Shown here: one piece after another, positions 54,212 through 64,000 of the stretch | Layout of the letters: each line of letters starts with the position of its first letter | How positions within the stretch are numbered: the first letter of the stretch is position 1 | DNA from: Lytechinus pictus | Lineage: Eukaryota > Echinodermata > Echinoidea > Temnopleuroida > Toxopneustidae | Direction: 5' to 3' | NCBI RefSeq assembly: GCF_037042905.1 | Contig: NC_087257.1 | Location: forward strand, 15,737,501 to 15,801,500 | DNA: 64,000 bases | Notes under the pieces: generated by a model | Seen by the model: only the letters and a program-made list of their open reading frames with translations | Told to the model about the DNA's origin: nothing | Database searches by the model: none | Position numbers and translations under genes: made by a program

Positions 54212-54768
54212 CATCAAGGGTCTAGATCTTAATCGAGATGCATTACCTGTCGAAAGAGCACTTGGAGTAACCTGGGATGTGGAGATGGACTGCTTGCTGT
54301 ACAAGTTCAGACCCAGAGACAAACCACCCACAAGACGAGGAATATTGAGTATAGTGTCTTCAATCTACGACCCTCTTGGCTACATTATCCCCTTCACTTT
54401 GAGGGCTAAGATAATTCTGCAGGAATTGACCAGACTTAACCTTGGTTGGGATGAGATAATTCCGGTGACCGAAATGGAAAAGTGGAATGAATGGTTAATT
54501 GATCTACCCAACATGGCCGATTTTCAAGTGAACAGATGCGTTAAACCTCATAATTTTGGTGAAGTAAAGGAATATGAAGTACACCACTTTGCAGACGCTT
54601 CAGAGATGGCATATGGAGTTTCATCTTACCTAGTGTTGAAGAATGCAACTGGCCAGAGTTATAGTGGGTTGATCATTGCCAAATCACACCTCGCCCCACT
54701 AAAGAGAATGACTATCCCTCGACTTGAATTAATGGCGGCCGCTCTTGCAGTAAAATTGGATGCCTTTG
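53560..54768. repeat. Inverted duplication of pol, ~557-bp arms and 95-bp loop
   Basis: The left arm (53560-54116) and right arm (54212-54768) are near-identical inverses; one visible amino-acid difference is LPKMADF versus LPNMADF. The loop 54117-54211 holds the unique single copy (VLRDGGFRLHKW... to EERAKN). The arms end in the pol word 'ggatgcctt'. Confidence 0.85.
54212..54768 (+). pseudogene. BEL/Pao pol fragment, plus-strand arm
   Basis: It encodes IKGLDLNRDALPVERALG through RLELMAAALAVKLDAF, the same RT-connection/RNase H start found on the minus strand next to it. It is then fused to LTR sequence at 54769-54777. A fragment only. Confidence 0.8.
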
Positions 54769-54776
54769 CATCGTTT

Positions 54777-55389
54777 AGTTCAGCCCGTCGTGACTTTACA
54801 GTAGAATTCAAGATAATCGGTTCAAGTCCAATGTTGTAAGTAAAAGGACCTTTATATTTCCGTAATGTAATGTTTAACTGAATATATGGAACCAAAATTA
54901 ACTTGAGACGATAATTAATTTGTTGTTAATTTAGCTCATAACTTTGGTGAAAGTGTTTGGAGTTTACGTATAGAATACACGTGTGATAAACGTATATTGA
55001 CATTGTACATTGATAGGTACTTGGACATGCACATGAAGAGTGTTGCGTAATAGCATATCGGTACGGTACTGTGTGGTAATCTCGCACACAGTGCATAGTA
55101 GGCTATTCATGTTCAGAGTTGTAAACGAAATGGAATGTCAAATAAACAAATGTTGTTCTTTGTTAGCTACATTTGGTTCTAGTTGTTGAAAAGGATACAG
55201 TATATGTATGAGTTTGGAAATAAGGCATTAAAGCCAGTTTTTGGTGCATTTTAAAGCCCTGATAATTACAAATAACACATACAGTGAAGGTGAAATAAAA
55301 GCCTAGTTATTGGTTTGAGTAAAGTTATTGCTAGTCAATAATGCCTCAGAGTATATAGTTTAGAGGCAAGGTAATATTTAAGTATCGTT
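54777..55389 (+). mobile_element. BEL/Pao LTR fragment, plus orientation
   Basis: It matches the E1 LTR from 'agttcagcccgtcgtgac' (about 48819) to 'tttaagtatcgt' (about 49430) with only an occasional difference ('gtaattgg' versus 'gtacttgg'). The next 40 bp (55390-55433, 'ttaattttggttccatat') are LTR sequence in the opposite orientation. Confidence 0.8.
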
Positions 55390-55433
55390 TTTAAGTTAAT
55401 TTTGGTTCCATATATTCAGTTAAACATTATTAT

Positions 55434-56435
55434 TGTGACGTATAACTACTAGTGACTTGACAGTAGACAGTACTCAAACAAAAGACTCGGTGACGCGGAA
55501 TTTCCAGTTATCATACGATGCATGAAGTATACAATCTGGGCATACCATCTAGCATACCATCGAGCATACCATCGAGCATACCTTTCAAATTCTGTCAATG
55601 TATTCCAAATGACCTTGAATAAACTTTGCAATATGCGGTAAATAAACAAAACCTTGACTTCGTCTCATTTGTCCTTTATATCCACTACGATACTTAAATA
55701 TTACCTTGCCTCTAAACTATATACTCTGAGGCATTATTGACTAGCAATAACTTTACTCAAACCAATAACTAGGCTTTCATTTCACCTTCACTGTATGTGT
55801 TATTTGTAATTATCAGGGCTTTAAGATGCACCAAAAACTGGCTTTAATGCCTTATTTCCAAACTCATACATATACTGTATCCTTTTCAACAACTAGAACC
55901 AAATGTAGCTAACAAAGAACAACATTTGTTTATTTGACATTCCATTTCGTTTACAACTCTGAACATGAATAGCCTACTATGCACTGTGTGCGAGATTACC
56001 ACACAGTACCGTACCGATATGCTATTACGCAACACTCTTCATGTGCATGTCCAATTACCTATCAATGTACAATGTCAATATACGTTTATCACACGTGTAT
56101 TCTATACGTAAACTCCAAACACTTTCACCAAAGTTATGAGCTAAATTAACAACAAATTAATTATCGTCTCGAGTTAATTTTGGTTCCATATATTCAGTTA
56201 AACATTACATTACGGAAATATAAAGGTCCTTTTACTTACAACATTGGACTTGTACCGATTATCTTGAATTCTACTGTAAAGTCACGACGGGCTGAACTTT
56301 AAATCTTTGTCGATCTTGGCAAGGCAAATTTCCAACGCCCTCTATCGACCCAGATAAATGATGCTACAACTCAATTAACGTCTCTGACGTCATGTTAAAT
56401 ATTTCAAAGAAAAAATACACTTTCTAAATCTTACA
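55434..56435 (-). mobile_element. BEL/Pao element E2, 3' LTR
   Basis: On the minus strand it runs from TGTAAGATTTAG (56435) to ...ttatacgtcacA (55434), 1002 bp. Relative to the full LTR it lacks about 170 bp between the 12-bp repeat array and 'caaattctgtcaatg'. A polypurine tract precedes it. Confidence 0.8.
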
Positions 56436-56447
56436 CTCCGGCCCCTT
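56436..56447 (-). promoter_or_regulatory. E2 polypurine tract
   Basis: The minus strand reads 'aaggggccggag' directly before the LTR start TG, as expected for the plus-strand primer site. The same is present beside the E3 LTR (63415-63426) and inside the hairpin at 62094-62223. Confidence 0.65.
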
Positions 56448-57932
56448 AAATGCATAGACACAACGGAGCATTTATCAATTTTTTCTTTCACGATTAAAAT
56501 TTACACTGTATCTTGCTTCCCTTTAATCATTTGAACTGACTGGTAAGTAAGAATACACTAAACTCCAAATACCTTTAAATTGCATGTACCTGTATATAAA
56601 TAATAACATGCACTATTTGCTTTAGTACACATAATTGGCTTTGACAACAATTGAAATCGACAACCCTTTCCAATATGGCAGTCTAGAAAATAATTTGATA
56701 TAAACTTTAAATGCTTGTGACCTAGAGACATTCAGTTATGCTCAAGAAAATAATGAATTGCCTTTTTCCTGCAATCATCTATAAAACATTGTCCCTTTAA
56801 AACATAAATTAACATCTATGTCCTATTATTTTTTACAAACATTGTGTTCCCTATTACACAATATCATATCATTTTCTGGGTCTTCACAGATTAAATTCAA
56901 ATTCTAGCTGAGCATACAGTATATACACAAAGTATAAATCTAACGTTATGTATCTTCAATCCTTACAACTCTTTGAATATTTCCAACTATTCTTTTCTTG
57001 CAAAAACACTTGAATTGAGTCGGTGTTTAAACTCAAAAGTGAACCTGTTTTTTGTCTCCTCTTAATCAGCAATGACAATATCAAACTCTCTGCATCAAAT
57101 CTGGCACCTTTGTAAGAATAGTCTTGTTTGAATAACATACTTTATCAACTGTGATCATCAAATATGCCTTTTAGATCACAAAATACACAAAAAATACATC
57201 CTGAGGATGAGATACATTTACTAGATTAACTAGTCTCTTATCAAGTTGAAATATCCCTTTTATATAGTCTTTCTTCAATCCACAATTTAATAAACGTTTT
57301 AATGAATTTCGGAACTTATTATGTCCATCATCTTGAAATTCAAAGTTCTTCATGTTGTCGTCAATTTCAAACTGTTCATGTTGTAACTCATGATTCATTA
57401 TAGTCTTGTTTTAAGTCTTGAATGTTTCTAAACTTTCCATTCTTTAAGAATGATTTGCTGCTTGGCTGAATGTCGTCGTGATAAACTGCTTGAAAATGTC
57501 CTCCACTCTAACAGTCATTCATCTCGAAACAATGAGAATGATTGGTTTCAAATTTTTGAACATTCCTTTGAGCATTTCAAAACAATTCTTGATAACTGAT
57601 GCAAATTCCTTTTCCTTGATTAGCAATTCCTGCTTTTGCTGTGCTATCAAATTATCAATTTTCAATCGACCTGGTACCACACTAATCGTCTTGTATTGTT
57701 CTATAAGAGCAAATTCAATATAAAGAAAATTTTACTCACTAATTTTAAACTTTCTGCTATTTCCAAAAATACGATTTCTGAACTGGTCCTTTTTGGATCT
57801 CACCTGCTACATTTTTACACTTTCACCACAATGAGAAATATATCTTTGTAGTGCCTTAAATTCAAATATTTTCTCTAACAAAATACATATGTATCAGATA
57901 ATTTTTATGACCAAACATGTACGTGTACAGAT
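56448..57932 (-). mobile_element. E2 non-coding 3' region (1.5 kb)
   Basis: Lies between the gag ORF stop and the polypurine tract. AT-rich, with no ORF over about 80 codons and no similarity to pol that I can see. The same sequence appears next to the E3 LTR (63427-64000). It therefore belongs to a multiplied derivative and is not a private insertion. It could be captured non-viral DNA. Confidence 0.65.
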
Positions 57933-60548
57933 TCAACCGTATCCCTTTTCTGAATTTCTTTGTTTTACAATGTACGGTGTGAAACTGTCAACTCCAAAAT
58001 ACATGTAGCCAAATAAAGGTTTACCAGGTGACACTCTGGGCAGATTGGCCAGGTCCGGCCCCTGTGGAACCTTGTCAGGTAATGCTTCTTCATTATGCTT
58101 TGCCACACAATCACTAATAACTTGTGGACTTATGATTAAATGGTGAGGTAAGTACAATGAGGTTATATCTTCTAATTGTTCTGTCTTATTAACTTTCATT
58201 ATAGAGTAGTTACTTAGCATATGTTCTACGTCCACTTGGTGTTTCTTCTGAAGTGTATCATCTATCAGTAATCTCTTGGGTGACGACTGCAAACGCTGTT
58301 CTGCAGTCAAAATGTCGTCTGGTAGTTTTGGCGTTTTCTTCTCAAACGACGTTGGCGATAGGTTGTGAACTCCATCCTTTTTACCACTACTCTCCCGGAA
58401 AGCTGACGCATTACTAACATTGATGGACGAAACCTTGTCCTTCTGAAGAACTTCTGAGCTTTCATTCTTCCTGAATATCTGAAGTCTGCCATCCTCCAGT
58501 TTGATGTCGCTACCAACAAAGCTTGTAGTAGCTGTGTGTATGTCTTCTGGCATCTTGGGCTGGACAGGACCACTTACTGCCCATCCTAATTTGGTTCTTA
58601 CAGCATAAGGTCCATCCTCGGATGCTCTAATTTCTATAGGTATCAATGCTCCAGGCACATCTTGTCCGATCAAAAGTCCAACTTCATGTTGTGTGACGAT
58701 AGGAATGTTGATTCCTTCTAGGTGGTTCCATCCTCTGATGTCTTCCATCTTGGCGATGTGAGATTCTTTGACGTTGATTGACTCTCTTGTATATACACGT
58801 GGTAACTTCACTATCTCTGTATCTTTGCCTGTGTCTACTATGAGGCTAACAACTGATGTATCTACTGTGCTGTTAGATCTTCCAAGTGTTGATAGATTTA
58901 GACTTTGCTTCCTTTCCACTGCATTAAGTTGTCTGGATAGGGCTGCTGTACAAAACGTGCTGGTAGAACCAGTATCTAGGAGTGCGTAAGTTTCAACAGA
59001 CTGGCTCTCGTTGTGTGCCCTTACCCTAACTGGAACGATGGGAAGTACACACCTACCGGCCCCTGTGACCGACTTATCAATGAAGCTATTCTGAGCTGTT
59101 TGGATTTCATCAAATGGCGTTTGAGTGGAAGATGATATCAAATGTTTATTTGGTTGAGGCTGATTCTCTATCTCTTGATGCGGAGTACCTCTTTCAGGTG
59201 ACAAGCTTTCCCGAAATAAGTGGAGAAACTTTGTATGTTTTCTCTGACATCCTGGTACTGAGCATGTTCGGTTCAACTTACAAATTCTGCTGGTATGACC
59301 TTGTTGCAAGCAATTGAAACATAGTCTGTTCTCTTGTGCAAATTTAAATCTCTCATCAGGTGTCAGAGACTTAAAGCTGTCACAACCAAACAAGGTATGG
59401 TCTTGATAACACTTGAAGCACTTCTTGGGCTTAGGAAAGCTTGAATTATCAGTGACTGCTGTAGAGTAGCTGCTCTTTGAATGTTGCTTGTTGAAGCTTG
59501 GTTTAGATGCTGATCTTGGAGAAGTCGCAGTCAGCTCACCGAAGACTGGATCGTTAACTTCTTCGGCGGCATCAGATACAAACTTCACCATGTCAGTGAT
59601 ATCTGGAGATCGACCTCTTTGCCTAATGTCTCTCACTACTTTCAACCATCTAGCTTTGAGATGAAATGGTAGTCTTTCTGCCAGTTTGACCAGCTCTCTG
59701 TTACTGCTGATTTCCTTTGTCAGATTCAATGCCTTAAGAGTCTCAAGACATACCTGTAATTCGTCAGCAAACTTGCGTAGTCCAGTTCTATCATTTGCAT
59801 GAAGTGCTGAACCATTAGTTATCTGTTCAATCCATGCTTCTCCTATCTTAAATCTACTGCCAAAGCGTTCTCTCAGTAATTCTCTGGCGCGTTGATATCC
59901 TAGCACTGGATCCATTACCATACAACACTGTATGATGTTCTTTACATCCCCTTCACAGCACTGATACAACTTCATGAGCTTTGTCCCTCTGTCTAGTGTA
60001 GACGAGCCTATCAAATTATCAAAACATGCCATGAACTCATGATAGTGTAAAGGGTTACCGTTAAACTTCATGATTTCCACATTTGACAGGCTTATTGCTT
60101 CCAACAAACGATCCTGTATTTGCTGATACTGATACAAATCTTGGTTGTGCTGCGGGTATGGCATTGTGTCTTCCAAATTCTCCTGACGTACATTGTTGCG
60201 ATGCTCGCTGGCCTGAATCTGTGGCTGAATGGGCTGCTGCTGTTGACCAAGTTCTTCACTTGTGGGTTCTATCTTAATGTCGAGTTGACTGGGATGCTGA
60301 TCAAATTGTTCATATACAGCCTCTTCTGCTGCTGCAACTTTGAGCTTAGTTTCTAACATAAACTGTGCCTTCTTTTGCTGTAGATGAAATTCTTGAAGCT
60401 CTAACTCATGCTGTTCCTTCAAGGATGCTAGCTCTGCTGCCAGGGCTGCCTTCTTGGCCTTCGTCTTTATCCTCGATGACGCTGTTGAACTCTTACCACC
60501 TTGGCTGGCCGAGTCCTCGGACTTGATACTTTCAGATGATCCACTCAT
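57933..60548 (-). CDS. BEL/Pao E2 Gag-protease ORF fused to pol remnants
   Basis: 871 aa. Residues 1 to about 700 match the E1 Gag-protease closely: the same start MSGSSESIKSEDSASQ, the DUF1759-like segment, the CFKC and CFNC knuckles, and LLDTGST as the protease motif. The C-terminus keeps only the very start of RT (AEQRLQSSPKRLL ... LYLPHHLI). Then, in frame, it has a short integrase-core start (LFGYMYFGVDSFTPYIVKQ...KGYG) and a stop. RT active site, RNase H and most of the integrase are deleted without breaking the frame. It would make Gag and protease but depend on another element's pol. Confidence 0.85.
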   Translation of the reverse strand: MSGSSESIKSEDSASQGGKSSTASSRIKTKAKKAALAAELASLKEQHELELQEFHLQQKKAQFMLETKLKVAAAEEAVYEQFDQHPSQLDIKIEPTSEELGQQQQPIQPQIQASEHRNNVRQENLEDTMPYPQHNQDLYQYQQIQDRLLEAISLSNVEIMKFNGNPLHYHEFMACFDNLIGSSTLDRGTKLMKLYQCCEGDVKNIIQCCMVMDPVLGYQRARELLRERFGSRFKIGEAWIEQITNGSALHANDRTGLRKFADELQVCLETLKALNLTKEISSNRELVKLAERLPFHLKARWLKVVRDIRQRGRSPDITDMVKFVSDAAEEVNDPVFGELTATSPRSASKPSFNKQHSKSSYSTAVTDNSSFPKPKKCFKCYQDHTLFGCDSFKSLTPDERFKFAQENRLCFNCLQQGHTSRICKLNRTCSVPGCQRKHTKFLHLFRESLSPERGTPHQEIENQPQPNKHLISSSTQTPFDEIQTAQNSFIDKSVTGAGRCVLPIVPVRVRAHNESQSVETYALLDTGSTSTFCTAALSRQLNAVERKQSLNLSTLGRSNSTVDTSVVSLIVDTGKDTEIVKLPRVYTRESINVKESHIAKMEDIRGWNHLEGINIPIVTQHEVGLLIGQDVPGALIPIEIRASEDGPYAVRTKLGWAVSGPVQPKMPEDIHTATTSFVGSDIKLEDGRLQIFRKNESSEVLQKDKVSSINVSNASAFRESSGKKDGVHNLSPTSFEKKTPKLPDDILTAEQRLQSSPKRLLIDDTLQKKHQVDVEHMLSNYSIMKVNKTEQLEDITSLYLPHHLIISPQVISDCVAKHNEEALPDKVPQGPDLANLPRVSPGKPLFGYMYFGVDSFTPYIVKQRNSEKGYG

Positions 60549-60606
60549 GGCGACTGTTCTTGACGGTGACGACTGTTCTTACGGTGACGATTGTTATTGA
60601 ACTTTT

Positions 60607-61626
60607 TGTGACGTATAACTACTAGTGACTTGACAGTAGACAGTACTCAAACAAAAGACTCGGTGACGCGGAATTTCCAGTTATCATACGATGCATGAAG
60701 TATACAATCTGGGCATACCATCTAGCATACCATCGAGCATACCATCGAGCATGTTCAATCTGTAGCATAAAAATATAAACAAACAATAATAAGCATCTGT
60801 ATATGCAGTTACATTTATGTACTTGCATGAGATGAAATAAATAGTCTATGTATTGCACAAATTATTTGTGACGTTTGAATCTTGCATAAATAAATATTCT
60901 GGTTTCCTGTAACAAATTTACCTATCAAATTCTGTCAATGTATTCCAAATGACCTTGAATAAACTTTGCAATATGCGGTAAATAAACAAAACCTTGACTT
61001 CGTCTCATTTGTCCTTTATATCCACTACGATACTTAAATATTACCTTGCCTCTAAACTATATACTCTGAGGCATTATTGACTAGCAATAACTTTACTCAA
61101 ACCAATAACTAGGCTTTCATTTCACCTTCACGGTATGTGTTATTTGTAATTATCAGGGCTTTAAGATGCACCAAAAACTGGCTTTAATGCCTTATTTCCA
61201 AACTCATACATATACTGTATCCTTTTCAACAACTAGAACCAAATGTAGCTAACAAAGAACAACATTTGTTTATTTGACATTCCATTTCGTTTACAACTCT
61301 GAACATGAATAGCCTACTATGCACTGTGTGCGAGATTACCACACAGTACCGTACCGATATGCTATTACGCAACACTCTTCATGTGCATGTCCAATTACCT
61401 ATCAATGTACAATGTCAATATACGTTTATCACACGTGTATTCTATACGTAAACTCCAAACACTTTCACCAAAGTTATGAGCTAAATTAACAACAAATTAA
61501 TTATCGTCTCGAGTTAATTTTGGTTCCATATATTCAGTTAAACATTACATTACGGAAATATAAAGGTCCTTTTACTTACAACATTGGACTTGTACCGATT
61601 ATCTTGAATTCTACTGTAAAGTCACG
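60607..61626 (-). mobile_element. BEL/Pao element E2, 5' LTR, truncated
   Basis: The terminus ...ttatacgtcacA abuts the 58-bp leader before the gag ATG. Similarity to the full LTR stops at 'gtcacga' (61621-61627), so about the first 145 bp (TGTAAGA through 'ggctgaac') are missing and replaced by an inverted LTR end. Confidence 0.8.
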
Positions 61627-61735
61627 AGTAGTTATACGTCACTTCATGCATCGTATGATAACTGGAAATTCCGCGTCACCGAGTCTTTTGTTTGAGTACT
61701 GTCTACTGTCAAGTCACTAGTAGTTATACGTCACA
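61627..61735 (+). mobile_element. LTR terminal fragment, plus orientation
   Basis: It holds 'agtagttatacgtcac' and then the last ~94 bp of the LTR from 'ttcatgcatcgtatgat' to 'ttatacgtcaca'. It directly opposes the truncated E2 5' LTR. Confidence 0.75.
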
Positions 61736-62093
61736 AAAAGCTTACTTTGTGTATATACTGTATGCTCAGCTAGAATTTGAATTTAATCTGTGAAGACCCA
61801 GAAAATAATTTGATATAAACTTTAAATGCTTGTGACCTAGAGACATTCAGTTATGCTCAAGAAAATAATGAATTGCCTTTTTCCTGCAATCATCTATAAA
61901 ACATTGTCCCTTTAAAACATAAATTAACATCTATGTCCTATTATTTTTTACAAACATTGTGTTCCCTATTACACAATATCATATCATTTTCTGGGTCTTC
62001 ACAGATTAAATTCAAATTCTAGCTGAGCACACTAATCGTCTTGTATTGTTCTATAAGAGCAAATTCAATATAAAGAAAAAATACACTTTCTAA
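61736..62093. mobile_element. Shuffled pieces of the E2/E3 3' region
   Basis: 61748-61797 matches the 3' region in inverse ('gtatatactgtatgctcagc'). 61800-62030 matches 56691-56920 directly. 62031-62078 ('cactaatcgtcttgtattg') matches 57681-57728. The order is scrambled relative to E2. Confidence 0.7.
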
Positions 62094-62223
62094 ATCTTAC
62101 ACTCCGGCCCCTTAAATGCATAGACACAACGGAGCATTTATCAATTTTTTCTTTCACGATTAAAAGAAAAAATTGATAAATGCTCCGTTGTGTCTATGCA
62201 TTTAAGGGGCCGGAGTGTAAGAT
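62094..62223. repeat. Perfect 61-bp inverted repeat with 8-nt loop over the PPT/LTR border
   Basis: The arms 62094-62154 and 62163-62223 appear fully complementary. Each contains the polypurine tract word 'ccggcccctt' (or its inverse) and the first bases of the LTR (TGTAAGA). Confidence 0.85.
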
Positions 62224-62249
62224 CAAGGTTATCAAGATCTTGCCTTTTT

Positions 62250-63414
62250 TGTGACGTATAACTACTAGTGACTTGACAGTAGACAGTACTCAAACAAAAG
62301 ACTCGGTGACGCGGAATTTCCAGTTATCATACGATGCATGAAGTATACAATCTGGGCATACCATCTAGCATACCATCGAGCATACCATCGAGCATGTTCA
62401 ATCTGTAGCATAAAAATATAAACAAACAATAATAAGCATCTGTATATGCAGTTACATTTATGTACTTGCATGAGATAAAATAAATAGTCTATGTATTGCA
62501 CAAATTATTTGTGACGTTTGAATCTTGCATAAATAATATTCTGGTTTCCTGTAACATACCTATCAAATTCTGTCAATGTATTCCAAATGACCTTGAATAA
62601 ACTTTGCAATATGCGGTAAAATAAACAAAACCTTGACTTCGTCTCATTTGTCCTTTATATCCACTACGATACTTAAATATTACCTTGCCTCTAAACTATA
62701 TACTCTGAGGCATTATTGACTAGCAATAACTTTACTCAAACCAATAACTAGGCTTTCATTTCACCTTCACTGTATGTGTTATTTGTAATTATCAGGGCTT
62801 TAAGATGCACCAAAAACTGGCTTTAATGCCTTATTTCCAAACTCATACATATACTGTATCCTTTTCAACAACTAGAACCAAATGTAGCTAACAAAGAACA
62901 ACATTTGTTTATTTGACATTCCATTTCGTTTACAACTCTGAACATGAATAGCCTACTATGCACTGTGTGCGAGATTACCACACAGTACCGTACCGATATG
63001 CTATTACGCAACACTCTTCATGTGCATGTCCAATTACCTATCAATGTACAATGTCAATATACGTTTATCACACGTGTATTCTATACGTAAACTCCAAACA
63101 CTTTCACCAAAGTTATGAGCTAAATTAACAACAAATTAATTATCGTCTCGAGTTAATTTTGGTTCCATATATTCAGTTAAACATTACATTACGGAAATAT
63201 AAAGGTCCTTTTACTTACAACATTGGACTTGTACCGATTATCTTGAATTCTACTGTAAAGTCACGACGGGCTGAACTTTAAATCTTTGTCGATCTTGGCA
63301 AGGCAAATTTCCAACGCCCTCTATCGACCCAGATAAATGATGCTACAACTCAATTAACGTCTCTGACGTCATGTTAAATATTTCAAAGAAAAAATACACT
63401 TTCTAAATCTTACA
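62250..63414 (-). mobile_element. BEL/Pao element E3, 3' LTR
   Basis: A full-length LTR on the minus strand (1165 bp) from TGTAAGA (63414) to ...tcacA (62250), preceded by the polypurine tract. The downstream flank ('tatcaagatcttgcctttt') is not LTR. Confidence 0.8.
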
Positions 63415-64000
63415 CTCCGGCCCCTTAAATGCATAGACACAACGGAGCATTTATCAATTTTTTCTTTCACGATTAAAATTTACACTGTATCTTGCTTCCC
63501 TTTAATCATTTGAACTGACTGGTAAGTAAGAATACACTAAACTCCAAATACCTTTAAATTGCATGTACCTGTATATAAATAATAACATGCACTATTTGCT
63601 TTAGTACACATAATTGGCTTTGACAACAATTGAAATCGACAACCCTTTCCAATATGGCAGTCTAGAAAATAATTTGATATAAACTTTAAATGCTTGTGAC
63701 CTAGAGACATTCAGTTATGCTCAAGAAAATAATGAATTGCCTTTTTCCTGCAATCATCTATAAAACATTGTCCCTTTAAAACATAAATTAACATCTATGT
63801 CCTATTATTTTTTACAAACATTGTGTTCCCTATTACACAATATCATATCATTTTCTGGGTCTTCACAGATTAAATTCAAATTCTAGCTGAGCATACAGTA
63901 TATACACAAAGTATAAATCTAACGTTATGTATCTTCAATCCTTACAACTCTTTGAATATTTCCAACTATTCTTTTCTTGCAAAAACACTTGAATTGAGTC
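63415..64000 (-). mobile_element. E3 3' non-coding region, cut by the window end
   Basis: Near-identical to 56436-57021, including the polypurine tract and 'tggcagtctagaaaat'. The gag ORF of E3, if present, would lie beyond the window. Confidence 0.75.

Overview
This is animal genomic DNA: AT-rich, intron-containing and dominated by mobile elements. The repeats point to an echinoderm, most likely a sea urchin. The signs are tRNA-derived SINEs of the 'gtggcccagtggattagt' type, GC-palindromic 'gctcgcgcttcgcgctcgc' subrepeats, tandem 'tgacctttgaccttggtcatgtgacc' repeats, many G/C-tract-flanked MITEs, and BEL/Pao retrotransposons. This assignment is inferred from repeat style and gene content; no search was run.

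Only two host genes can be supported. At 468-1550 (-) there is an intact single-exon rhodopsin-class (class A) GPCR of 360 aa. At 32367->18939 (-) there is a five-coding-exon gene for a three-dsRBD protein of the PRKRA(PACT)/TARBP2/Loquacious family. Its exons were assembled by hand with consistent splice phases (304 aa predicted). It is the expected Dicer/Argonaute loading partner in small-RNA pathways. Its 8.4-kb first intron holds a Penelope-like relic, tandem LTR-like units and several MITEs.

Layout: 1-4.6 kb, GPCR, a strand-switching short-repeat array and unique sequence. 4.6-7.8 kb, a TIR element with a second TIR element nested in it. 9.9-13.9 kb, a Harbinger-like MITE, a LINE relic with a nested TA-target MITE, a SINE, and a 'gacctt' repeat split by a 1.4-kb TIR element. 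16-17 kb, two MITEs whose sister copies lie at 46-47 kb. 18.9-32.4 kb, the dsRBD gene with TEs in its introns. 34-36.2 kb, a nuclear-receptor-motif-bearing tandem repeat inside a TIR element. 36.8-43.6 kb, a large nested composite: an 8-bp TSD, about 0.5-kb inverted termini, a 0.8-kb near-perfect palindrome at the left terminus, satellite arrays in opposite orientations, and a hAT-like element inside the satellite. 43.6-48.4 kb, mostly unique sequence with MITEs.

48.7 kb to the end is a rearranged cluster of at least three BEL/Pao elements. E1 (+) has an LTR and a gag/protease ORF, then inverted pol. E2 (-) has both LTRs, an intact gag/protease ORF fused in frame to small pieces of RT and integrase, and a 1.5-kb non-coding 3' region. 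E3 (-) shows its 3' region and 3' LTR and runs off the window. Between them lie inverted duplications with very little divergence, and LTR termini joined to internal sequence. This could be real (template switching or self-integration) or an assembly artefact.

No bacterial-type system, CRISPR array, rRNA or free-standing tRNA gene was found. The strongest leads are: two different TTAA-target elements at the same site of tandem LTR-like units; the multi-level 36.8-43.6 kb composite; perfect DR1-type nuclear receptor motifs in an amplified repeat; and the BEL/Pao mosaic with its gag-only derivative.
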